Below the pieces are notes generated by a model. That model did not search any database and was not told where the DNA came from. It was given only the letters and a program-made list of their open reading frames with translations. 64,000 nucleotides of DNA from Candidatus Endomicrobiellum trichonymphae (GTDB taxonomy: Bacteria; Elusimicrobiota; Endomicrobiia; Endomicrobiales; Endomicrobiaceae), in the NCBI RefSeq assembly GCF_002355835.1, contig NZ_AP017459.1, forward strand, positions 868,001-932,000, read 5' to 3'. Every line of letters starts with the position of its first letter. Positions within the stretch are counted from its first letter, which is position 1. Both the position numbers and the translations under genes were made by a program. Of the stretch, positions 8,014 through 15,953 are shown piece after piece.

Positions 8014-10116
8014 CTAACCTATATTTATAAACTTTATTTTATCTGAAAAATGCTTACATATCAGACTTTTTAACACTGCATTTTCACCTTTGGAAAGATA
8101 GGGATCCTGTTCGGTAATTTTAGCGGCAAGATTCTTTGTAAATTCAATAATATCGGCATCTTTTATCAAATCACCCGCCTTAAATTTAGGAAAACCGTGC
8201 TGTAATGTCCCCATCAATTCTCCATGACCTCTCATCTTAAGATCTTCCTCTGCAATTTTAAAACCGTTGTTCGTGGAAGTCATAACCGAAAGTCTTTTGC
8301 GGGCAGCTTCATTTTTTAAATCCCCTATGAGGTATGTATAAGATTGTTTAGATCCCCTGCCTATTCTTCCCCTGAGCTGATGGAGATCCGACAGTCCAAA
8401 CCTTTCGGCATGCTGTATTATCATAACCGTAGCGTCAGGAACATCTATCCCCACTCCGATGACAGTCGTAGATATCAGAACATCAAACTCTTTGTTTTTA
8501 AACTCCAGCATTATTTTATTTTTTTTCGACGATTTCATTCTCCCGTGCAACAGACCGACTTTAAAATCTCTAAACCACGTCTGCGACAGTTTTTTCGATT
8601 CCTGCTCCGCAGACTTTAAGACAAGTCTGTCCGATTCGTCTATAATAGGATATACAATATACACCTGATTTTTATTCTTAAGCTCTTCAATTGCCTTTAT
8701 ATAAGCGGATTGTTCAGCCAAAAAATAAGTTTTTACGGAAGTTCTTCCGGGAGGCAACTGCTTAATCGCGGTCATATCCATTCCGCCATACACAGTCAAC
8801 GCAAGAGATCTCGGAATAGGCGTTGCCGTCATCATTAAAATGTCAGGCGAACGCGCTTTATCAGACATCGCAAATTTCTGCATAACTCCGAATTTTTGCT
8901 GCTCGTCAACTACTATCAACGACAAATTTTTAAATTTTATTTTGTCTTCTATTAATGAATGCGTGCCAATTGCAATTTTTATATCGCCGCTTTCAAATCC
9001 CGCCAATATCTTTTCTCTTTCGCTCTTTTTCTTTAATGTTAAAGAAGTTGCCAAAACAGCTTTAACGCTGAGACCTAAAAGCATATTTGAGACCGTAAGA
9101 TAATGCTGTTCGGCTAAAATTTCAGTAGGAGCAACAATCATCGTCTGATAGCCGTTTCCCACTGCGAGCAAAACCGCACTTAACGCCACGACTGTTTTCC
9201 CGCATCCTACATCTCCCATAAGCATCCTGTTCATGGGATATAGGCTTTGCATATCGGAAAAAATATCGTTTATTGCTTTTTTCTGGTCTTTCGTAAATTC
9301 AAGTTTTAAATTTCTTTTAAAAGCCGTAAACAACGTTTTCTGTATTTCGTACCTTTGCTCTTTACGTTTTTTTCTTATATTGTTGTGCGACAGCGAAAGG
9401 GCAGATTCAAAAATAAAAAATTCCTGTAAAGCAAAAGCTCTCCTTGCATTTTCGACATCTTCCAAAGTGCCAGGATAATGAATCTTTTGAATTGCAAGCG
9501 AAGATTTCAATCTAGGGATACCGCCAAAATCTGGTATTAAATCCAAGACGTCGGGATATAATCCGCAAACAGAATCCAAAATACTCTTAACTGCTTCTCT
9601 TATAAATCTTTGATTCAATCCTTCTGTCAAAGGATATACAGGCATAATTCTGTTAAACAATAAAGGTTTGTCTTTCTCATTTTTGACAGTTTCGTAGTCA
9701 TCTACATCTATAAACCTGCCGCAGTTTCCCGTTTTTGTACTGCCGTAAATATAAGCAAAAGTTCCAGGCTCAAAAGCTTTTTTTATGGAAGCAAAAATGT
9801 CCGTGCTGGAATAAGGGTTTTTCTTTCTAAAAAAACGAGCGTAGCCTGTAGAAACACCGTCAAATATTTCTATATACAAAAGACATAGCCCTCTTGAAAG
9901 CTGTCTATCATAGGCTTTTCCTATTTTACCGAATATACAGCTTTGCGGCTGCTTATAGGCATCTCTTATTGAAACGATATTTTTTCTGTCCTGATACCAA
10001 ACAGGGAAAAAAGTCAGCATATCGCCGACGGTTATTATACCGAGTTTTGCAAACGTTTGCGAGCGTCCGGGACCAATTCCCTTTAAATATTGTATTTTGT
10101 TGTCTAAATTCAACAT
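8014..10116 (-). CDS. recG: ATP-dependent DNA helicase RecG
   Basis: Remodels stalled forks and Holliday junctions. The 700-residue protein has the N-terminal wedge (OB) region, Walker A at residues 301-308 (GDVGCGKT), helicase motif II as VVDEQQKFGVMQ (usually DEQHRFG, so one change H to Q), TATPIPRSLALT, and the C-terminal GVGIDVPDATVMI and QLRGRIGRG motifs. Length and motif order are complete and there is no frameshift. It stands alone between the DUF177 relic and the divergent rpmB gene. Confidence 0.96.
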   Translation of the reverse strand: MLNLDNKIQYLKGIGPGRSQTFAKLGIITVGDMLTFFPVWYQDRKNIVSIRDAYKQPQSCIFGKIGKAYDRQLSRGLCLLYIEIFDGVSTGYARFFRKKNPYSSTDIFASIKKAFEPGTFAYIYGSTKTGNCGRFIDVDDYETVKNEKDKPLLFNRIMPVYPLTEGLNQRFIREAVKSILDSVCGLYPDVLDLIPDFGGIPRLKSSLAIQKIHYPGTLEDVENARRAFALQEFFIFESALSLSHNNIRKKRKEQRYEIQKTLFTAFKRNLKLEFTKDQKKAINDIFSDMQSLYPMNRMLMGDVGCGKTVVALSAVLLAVGNGYQTMIVAPTEILAEQHYLTVSNMLLGLSVKAVLATSLTLKKKSEREKILAGFESGDIKIAIGTHSLIEDKIKFKNLSLIVVDEQQKFGVMQKFAMSDKARSPDILMMTATPIPRSLALTVYGGMDMTAIKQLPPGRTSVKTYFLAEQSAYIKAIEELKNKNQVYIVYPIIDESDRLVLKSAEQESKKLSQTWFRDFKVGLLHGRMKSSKKNKIMLEFKNKEFDVLISTTVIGVGIDVPDATVMIIQHAERFGLSDLHQLRGRIGRGSKQSYTYLIGDLKNEAARKRLSVMTSTNNGFKIAEEDLKMRGHGELMGTLQHGFPKFKAGDLIKDADIIEFTKNLAAKITEQDPYLSKGENAVLKSLICKHFSDKIKFINIG

Positions 10117-10186
10117 AAAGATAAGCGATATTATATAAAATTAGCCATTGTTATGCTTCAGCAGCGAAAGCTTTAAGAAAACCAAT

Positions 10187-10215
10187 TTGACTATAAACAG
10201 CCGATAATGTATAAT
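10187..10215 (+). promoter_or_regulatory. Consensus sigma-70 promoter for rpmB
   Basis: A -35 box TTGACT (10187-10192) and a perfect -10 box TATAAT (10210-10215) are exactly 17 bases apart. They are followed by the GGAGG ribosome site at 10236-10240 and the rpmB ATG at 10251. This is the cleanest promoter in the window. Confidence 0.75.
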
Positions 10216-10250
10216 TCCAAAGTATCAGGACTATCGGAGGTGCGTAAAAA

Positions 10251-10442
10251 ATGTCTTACAAATGCGCAGTTTGCGGCAAGGGTTCGAGATCGGGCAATAC
10301 AGTAAGTCATTCAAATAAAGCCTCAAAAAGACTTTTTAGACCTAATCTCCAGAGTTTGAATATTCTGCTCAACGGCATAAAAACCCGTGAGTATGTTTGT
10401 ACATCCTGCATTAAATCAAACAAAGCAAAAAAGGCAATATAA
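10251..10442 (+). CDS. rpmB: 50S ribosomal protein L28
   Basis: A 63-residue basic ribosomal protein. It begins [15 protein letters not shown], has [14 protein letters not shown] in the middle and a second CTSC knuckle near the end, so it is a zinc-binding L28 with paired CxxC motifs. A GGAGG ribosome site lies 10 bases upstream and a strong promoter (10187-10215) upstream of that. It is transcribed away from recG and towards the lpxB relic. Confidence 0.95.
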
Positions 10443-10620
10443 AAACTGTTTTATTTTTGGCAGATTTAATTTCATAATAAATATAAACTTGTCTAAAACT
10501 TAAATATCGGCGCAGTTTTTCAGTGTTGCCGTCATTTGTTTATTATATGAAGCGGGCTTGCTTAAAAAACGGCATAACTCATCCCCATTATTGTTTTTTA
10601 CGAAACCGGATATTCACCGC

Positions 10621-11678
10621 TTACTGCCAGTCTTCTAAAATAATTTCAGCTACTCTTCTACTTACGCCCGGTGTTCCAAGCATTTTTCTGAAAGCAAGCA
10701 GTTTCTCAACTTTCGGCATATAACTTTGTACTTTCAGCAGTTCCAATACCGATGATGCGATTTTCTGCGGTTTCGCATCAAATTGTATAAATTTCGGCAC
10801 AATACTTCTGCCGGCCAAAATATTTACTATAGCTGCGTATTCTATCTTTATAATTGCTTTTATAAAAAAATAGTTAAAATAAGACAGTTTATACATCACA
10901 ACCATCGGGATTCCCATTAAAGCGTTTTCAAGACTTATTTCAAAATCTCCAGAAGTTTCAAGTTCAATGTATTCAGGCAAATCAAAGACAGCACTGCCGG
11001 ATACGCTAAACATTACAAATTTTGCGTTTATTTTTTTTCTTCAAGTATTTTAGCAGTTTCAAGGATTACCCGTATATGACGACTAAATACGCTTTCTGCG
11101 ACTGCCGGGGAATAAGTCCCTATTAAGAGCGGATTTGATACTTTAAAACTCCTTTTCTCCAGTACTCTATCTATCAAAGGATTTCCGACAAAAATGGCAT
11201 CAACACCGTTATCTTTATACAATTTTTCTTCAAACGGAAAAATTACAAGTATTTTTTTTGACCGTTTCGGCAAGTTTTTTTATTCTTCCGACGCCCAAAC
11301 CTGCGGACTTATATAATAGTAAACCGGAATATTTAATTTTTTTGTAAGTTTTGCGACAAATATATGAAATCCATAATAGTCCACAAGCACGACTTTATCG
11401 GGACATTCTTTAACAAAATAAGTCTCAAGTTTTTTTAAAACTTTCTTTAAATAGAAAACCTGTTTTAGGGGCAGAAAACCGAAAGCATTTATATTTACTA
11501 TATCTTCAAGAAATTCGTCGGCAACAGATTTTAAATTGCCACCGCCTACAGCGGAAATACGACATAAAGGACTGATGCTTTTTATCTCTTTTACGAGATT
11601 TGAAGCATGTATTTCACCGGAAAGATCCCCAGCAGAAATGAAGATTTTATCGTTCGCCATTTTTACCTTATAAAACAC
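10621..11678 (-). pseudogene. lpxB: Broken lpxB (lipid-A-disaccharide synthase)
   Basis: Three minus-strand pieces in different frames add up to nearly the whole ~380-residue glycosyltransferase. The N-terminal piece (11280-11678) has ISAGDLSGEIHASNLVKEI, SAVGGG and ISPQVWA. The middle piece (11028-11273) has ILVIFPFEEKLYKDNGVDAI and FVGNPLIDRV. The C-terminal piece (10621-11013) has TSGDFEISLENALMGIPMV and ends in an LpxB-like arginine-containing helix. At least two frameshifts and stops separate them, and a short segment after the QVWA motif is lost. The enzyme would join the two glucosamine units of lipid A. It is the last gene of the decayed lipid A cluster. Confidence 0.9.
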
Positions 11679-11756
11679 TCAATGATCCGGACAGAGTGGC
11701 AGCGGCAAAGACCGCATTTCGTCCGAATTTAATTTTTACTCTCACGCTTTTTGTCA

Positions 11757-12602
11757 AAACACCATATTTTTAAGAATGTTCAGCAACAATTCAACGGCAT
11801 CTCCCCCTTGCTCACCTGAAACAGCGGTTTTTTCTCCTTTAATAACGCTGCTGAGGAAATTATCAACTTCGTAAAAAAGCGGTTCATTCACTAAAAGTTC
11901 AGATTTTTTAACATCTATGCCAGAAAAAGAAACTATCTTTTTTTCCTCTTTTTTTTATAAACACTGAGACTTTTTCCTGAATAATCTAGAGAACCATAAC
12001 TGTCTGGCTGAAAAATTCTTATTTTTCTATACTTCTCCATTGAAACCTGCTTGCAGACACGTTTGCCACACAGTCGTTTAAATATTTTAACCTGACTTTT
12101 GCAATATCCTCAGAGTCCGAAAGAATTTTTGCCCCATGCGCTTCAAAAGAAACAACACTATCTTTTACAAGAGAAAATAAAATATCTAAATCATGTATCA
12201 TCAAATCCAACACTACGCCGATATGATTCTGGGCACATAAGGGTCCGAGTCTGCTAACTTCAATAAATTTCGGACTATTTATAAACGGCATAGCGGCAAT
12301 AACCGCAGGATTAAATCTCTCGACGTGTCCTACCCCTGTAAAACCAAATTTCCGGTTTTAGCCGTTTCTATAAGTTCTTCAGCTCCCTCAACGCTTAGAG
12401 TAAAAGGTTTTTCGACAAGGCAATGTATACCGTTTTGCAAAAGCGGTTTTGCCACCAAATAATGATACCCTGTAGGAACTGCAATTACTGCCGCATCGAT
12501 TTTCCCTAAAAGCCCACCGAAATCAGTTAAATGATCTGTCTTATTTACTTTTGCAACTTTTTTGGCTCTTTTTTCATCTACATCAACGACAAACTCAAGC
12601 TT
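11757..12602 (-). pseudogene. Broken Gfo/Idh/MocA oxidoreductase (GnnA-like)
   Basis: Pieces in several frames form an NAD-dependent sugar oxidoreductase. The N-terminal half keeps GKIDAAVIAVPTGYHY and HCLVEKPFTLSVEGAEELI (the EKP motif), then a frame change leads to GVVLDLMIHDLDILFSLV (12019-12291) and a further change to the C-terminal IFQPDSYGSLDYSGKS piece. The Rossmann GxGxxG start is gone, because a deletion fused what remains to the neighbouring aminotransferase. Gfo/Idh plus DegT genes beside lpxA are known as GnnA/GnnB, which make the 2,3-diamino sugar of some lipid A; that role is inferred from position. Confidence 0.8.
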
Positions 12603-13340
12603 AGAATATAGTACTTCGTCTGTAGCTTTTTCCGCTTCTCTGCACAATCCGTCCTTGTATCCGAACCGTCTGCAAAACGATTGTTTATATAATACGGTAT
12701 TATAATAAATTCCGCTTTCTATGCCGCTATCCGATAGATATTCAATAAACTTTTTTCTTTCGGAAGACGAAATTCTTATCGTATACTGATGAAAAACGTG
12801 TCTGCAGTTTTCTGGAACATAAGGCGTTTGCAGGAAACTCAAATCTTTAAAAGCTTCACTTTATTTACGGGCATTCGCAATCCTTTTTGCAATCCAGTTT
12901 TCAAGCTGGGCTATGCCTATTGCCGCCGCAAGATTTGTAAGTCTGTAATTATATGACTGAGAATCACATCAATATCGCACGGAACTCCGTAGAGATGAAC
13001 AGTCAAAACAGCTTTGATATTTTTTCCCGTTTTTAACGTTTTCTCAAGTTCGACAGGATCTATGTTAAAAGTTTTCGGGTCAATATATGCAAAAACAGGC
13101 TTTGCACCACAGAAAAGAATTGAATTTAAAGTTGCTATAAATAAAAAAGGCGTCGTAACAACTTTATCCCCCGGCTTAACTCCGCACATTAGGAGAGCCG
13201 TATGAAGCGACGCTGTTCCATTTACATTTGCAATACCGAATTTTACACCGCAGTACCGCGCAAAAGACTGTTCAAACCAAGCAACGTATTTACCGTTTGC
13301 AAGAATTCTTGAATCCAAAACTTCCTTAATCAGCCACCTT
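12603..13340 (-). pseudogene. Broken DegT/DnrJ/EryC1 sugar aminotransferase (GnnB-like)
   Basis: The N-terminal piece (12917-13318) reads CGVKFGIANVNGTASLHTAL, PGDKVVTTPFLFIATLNSIL and VHLYGVPCDID, typical of PLP sugar aminotransferases. After a deletion a second frame gives SYNYRLTNLAAAIGIAQLE, and a third gives HVFHQYTIRISS and GIESGIYYNTVLYKQSF. The region between YGVPCDID and YNYRLTN, which carries the PLP-binding lysine, is missing, so the protein could not work. The C-terminus runs straight into the oxidoreductase relic. It probably paired with that enzyme in lipid A amino-sugar synthesis (inferred from the neighbouring lpx genes). Confidence 0.82.
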
Positions 13341-13374
13341 TCTTTTTTTTCTTTACTTTTGCTTTTGTTAAAGA

Positions 13375-13590
13375 CTAAAGAGTTTCCACATTTTCACTTT
13401 TTAAAGCGTCTATGATCTTCTGAAATTCCCATATAGAAAGCCGGTAGGTTTTATCGCATAATTTTTCCAGCCCGGCATCCGCCTCTTCTTTTAAAGCAAT
13501 GCAGACAACACTGCTACCACTTCTTTTTATTTCTTCTGCTACCAGAAAAGGGAATCTATTATTTCCCGCTATAAGACCTACATTTTCCAT
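13375..13590 (-). pseudogene. lpxI: Truncated lpxI (UDP-2,3-diacylglucosamine pyrophosphatase, DUF1009)
   Basis: Only about 71 of ~270 residues remain. The piece starts ENVGLIAGNNRFPFLVAEEI and continues SVVCIALKEEADAGLEKLCD and SIWEFQKIIDALKSENVE, which is the N-terminal Rossmann-like half of LpxI. The catalytic C-terminal domain is absent; the aminotransferase relic begins 35 bases further on. LpxI replaces LpxH in many bacteria and commonly sits between lpxA and lpxB, as here. Confidence 0.8.
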
Positions 13591-13648
13591 AGAAAAACTC
13601 TTCTCTGGCTCAGTTTATCCTCATAGAAGCAATAACCCCGGACAGCAC

Positions 13649-14223
13649 TTATACGGGTCTTGCTATTCCTCTTTTGGAATTCTTTATAAATTCGACTATT
13701 TCCTGCACGCAAACGGACGCGCTCTGTTCTATTCCCGTCAAAGCATCTTTAAGCAAATTTTTTGACATAAAGAGAGTACGGTAAGCGTTCTTAACAGCAT
13801 CGATTTCTTTAAGAGATATTTTCTTTCTTCTCATATCAACCAAATTCAAACCGTTGAGCATCGCCCTATATCCTATACATAAAGCGTAGGGAATTATATC
13901 CATAGTAACGGCGCATCCATCGTGCCTTTTTCAATTTTTGTAAACTGTTGAATTCCGACATACCCGCTTATAAAAGCATCGTCACCAACTACAACTTTTG
14001 TCTTTTCACCATGGTATTTCAAATCCTGAGGACATTTGCCTACCGACGAAAAATTAAAAATCTCACAGTTATTGCCTAACTCGGCATATTCAATAACAGA
14101 TTGTCCGTGTATTTTGGTCCCGCTCTTTATAATTGTGCTAGGACCTACAATCGTATATGGTCCTATTTCTAAATTTTCTTCAATAACTGCACCTTTATCA
14201 ATTACAGCTGTCTGATGAATCAT
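13649..14223 (-). pseudogene. lpxA: Broken lpxA (UDP-GlcNAc acyltransferase)
   Basis: The first piece begins MIHQTAVIDKGAVIEENLEI and keeps the left-handed beta-helix up to CPQDLKYHGEKTKVVVGDDA, then jumps to GYVGIQQFTKIEKGT. A frameshift leads to the C-terminal helical piece (13649-13903) with NGLNLVDMRRKKISLKEID. Roughly 80 residues of the helix between GDDAFIS and GYVGIQQF are deleted, and they include the catalytic histidine region. The first step of lipid A synthesis is therefore lost. Confidence 0.9.
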
Positions 14224-14355
14224 TTGATGCCTTCCATTTATCTCGTCTCGGATGTTACAGTAATAACCACATACAGACAAATATATTCTCCACTTTCCTA
14301 TTTTTCTTCTGTCAGTAAGGAAAAAAGAAGATATACAATTATCCCGCTCTGTCTT

Positions 14356-14847
14356 TTACTCTCTGTCAACAATAATAAATGAAAATTCAGCTTCTGCTAC
14401 CAATTTTTCGTCAACATGAGCTCTGCCTTTCATCTTACCGCGTCTTCCGCTGTCTTTTAATACCTCTACGCACAGCTCAAGAATATCTCCAGGTTTTACC
14501 GGTCTGCGAAATTTTGCGTTGCCTATAGACATAAAATACGCAAGACATCCTTTCATTTCAGGGCGTGAAAGAAACATAACACACGACGTCTGCGCCATCG
14601 CTTCAAGAATTAAAACGCCGGGCATTATCGGCATTCCCGGAAAATGCCCTTGAAAGAAATTCTCATTCCCGCTTACGCACTTATATCCTACGACTTTTGA
14701 GAGATCCGTTGTATTTATCTTAACTTTATCAATCAGCAGAAATGGATACCTATGAGGTATACACTTTAAAATTTCCTCAGTACTTAATATTTTTTCGGTT
14801 CCTGTCGATTTTGTATTTTTAATATTATTGTCCATTTCTACCCCCAT
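14356..14847 (-). CDS. fabZ: 3-hydroxyacyl-ACP dehydratase FabZ
   Basis: Dehydrates 3-hydroxyacyl-ACP in fatty acid elongation. The 163-residue hot-dog protein has IPHRYPFLLIDKV, the catalytic histidine in GHFPGMPIMPG and the catalytic glutamate in LILEAMAQT, then AKFRRPVKPGD. It is complete and free of damage although every neighbour on both sides (lpxA, lpxC) is a relic, which shows selection for its fatty acid role rather than for lipid A. The start may be Met1 (14847) or Met5 (14835), which has GGGGG a few bases upstream. The N-terminal 20 residues are longer than usual. Confidence 0.96.
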   Translation of the reverse strand: MGVEMDNNIKNTKSTGTEKILSTEEILKCIPHRYPFLLIDKVKINTTDLSKVVGYKCVSGNENFFQGHFPGMPIMPGVLILEAMAQTSCVMFLSRPEMKGCLAYFMSIGNAKFRRPVKPGDILELCVEVLKDSGRRGKMKGRAHVDEKLVAEAEFSFIIVDRE

Positions 14848-15325
14848 AGCTTTTGACTGCCTTTTTCAAAAATTCTTTTACAAAAACTATATTATTCTGA
14901 TGTCCCGGTTTTTCAGCAACTATCTTAGCTTTTATAGGTTTTCCCGCCAAATATATATCGCCTATCAAAATCAAGGATTTTATGTCTTACAAATTCGTTG
15001 TTGTAACGCAACAACCCTTCATTCTGTACTCCGTCTAAAGCTATGACTATAGCATTATCCATAGATCCGCCCAAAAAAGCAAGCCCTTTCTTTTTGAGTG
15101 CTTCTATCTCGTAATCAAAGTAGAAAGCTTTTGCCGGAGCAATATCGTTTAAGTCTTTTAAAGACATCTGCTGAAAACGCAAAAACTGATGGTCAAAACC
15201 TATAATACATTTTATTTCAAGATGATCCGACGGATATGCGGATATTCTAGTTTTTCCAGCTTCAAAATGCATAGGCTTTTTGAGAGCATAATACTCTCTG
15301 AGAGCGTCAAATTCTTTCACCCCCC
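14833..15325 (-). pseudogene. lpxC: Broken lpxC (UDP-3-O-acyl-GlcNAc deacetylase), C-terminal half
   Basis: The main open piece (14925-15320) carries TRISAYPSDHLEIKCIIGFD, EIEALKKKGLAFLGGSMDN and the zinc/catalytic stretch FVRHKILDF, followed after a frameshift by PGHQNNIVFVKEFLKKAV. The normal HKxLDxxGD is damaged after the Asp. The N-terminal half of the gene, with the first zinc histidine, is gone; the relic starts at a run of ten C (15320-15329) that joins it to the lpxD relic. LpxC is the committed step of lipid A synthesis. Confidence 0.87.
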
Positions 15326-15329
15326 CCCC
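15320..15329. repeat. Homopolymer run of ten C at a relic junction
   Basis: Ten consecutive C stand exactly where the lpxC relic ends and the lpxD relic begins. Runs of C or G this long are unexpected in this AT-rich sequence and here lie in DNA with no coding function. Confidence 0.9.
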
Positions 15330-15339
15330 AGCTAAATAA

Positions 15340-15778
15340 TAACCCTGTCACCTATCAGTGTATCCTCTTACAACAACATTCGTATATATAAGACATTCTT
15401 CTCCAATTTTTACATTTTTACACCTATTATGCACACATTTGGAAATATCTTTGCATTGCCACCGATTTCAGATCCAGACTCAATCACAACATTTTGCCCT
15501 ATATACGCATCTTTTCCCAACTTTACATCATCTGCTATCGAGGCAGATATATGTATATTTCTTTCTACTACATCTAATTTCTCTTTTTCAACAATAGAAA
15601 GGACAATGCCGTAGGCATAATAGAGGTTTGACACTTTTATTACATTTTTATTTTTAAACCGAGAAATATCGTCTTTATTCGCGGCTGAAAGTCCGCTGAT
15701 ACCTGTCAAAACAATATTTTTGTCGCCGATAAGCTCTCCAGAAACAAGCTCCTCAAGTTCTGATGCGGTAATCTTCAT
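15340..15778 (-). pseudogene. lpxD: Truncated lpxD (UDP-3-O-acylglucosamine N-acyltransferase)
   Basis: The open piece (15410-15778) starts MKITASELEELVSGELIGD, has the uridine-binding-domain stretch YYAYGIVLSIVEKEKLDV and then hexapeptide repeats VKLGKDAYIGQNVVIESG. A frameshift leads to a further repeat stretch GEECLIYTNVVVRGYT and then the sequence breaks off at the C run. The catalytic histidine and the C-terminal helices are missing. It directly follows bamA on the same strand, the standard bamA-(skp)-lpxD order of Gram-negative bacteria. Confidence 0.88.
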
Positions 15779-15953
15779 TTATCCATCCTCTGCCGTTTTT
15801 ATAAATTTGTTAGCCGCAGATTTCCCAGCAGAAACGTTTTGTTAGTTTAAAACTATACCTATACCTGCATTACATTCTATATCTACACGCAATACCATAC
15901 CTTAAATATATTTATTCCCTATAACTTCGTAAAAATAAAAACAATAACGAACG

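Noticed and set aside
10270-10300. GGTTCGA, a tRNA T-loop-like string
   Set aside because: It lies inside the rpmB coding sequence and no acceptor or anticodon stems can be folded around it.
15779-15953. Possible Skp/OmpH relic between bamA and lpxD
   Set aside because: Only a vague trace (AGKSAANKF) is readable; position fits skp but the sequence is too degraded to support it.
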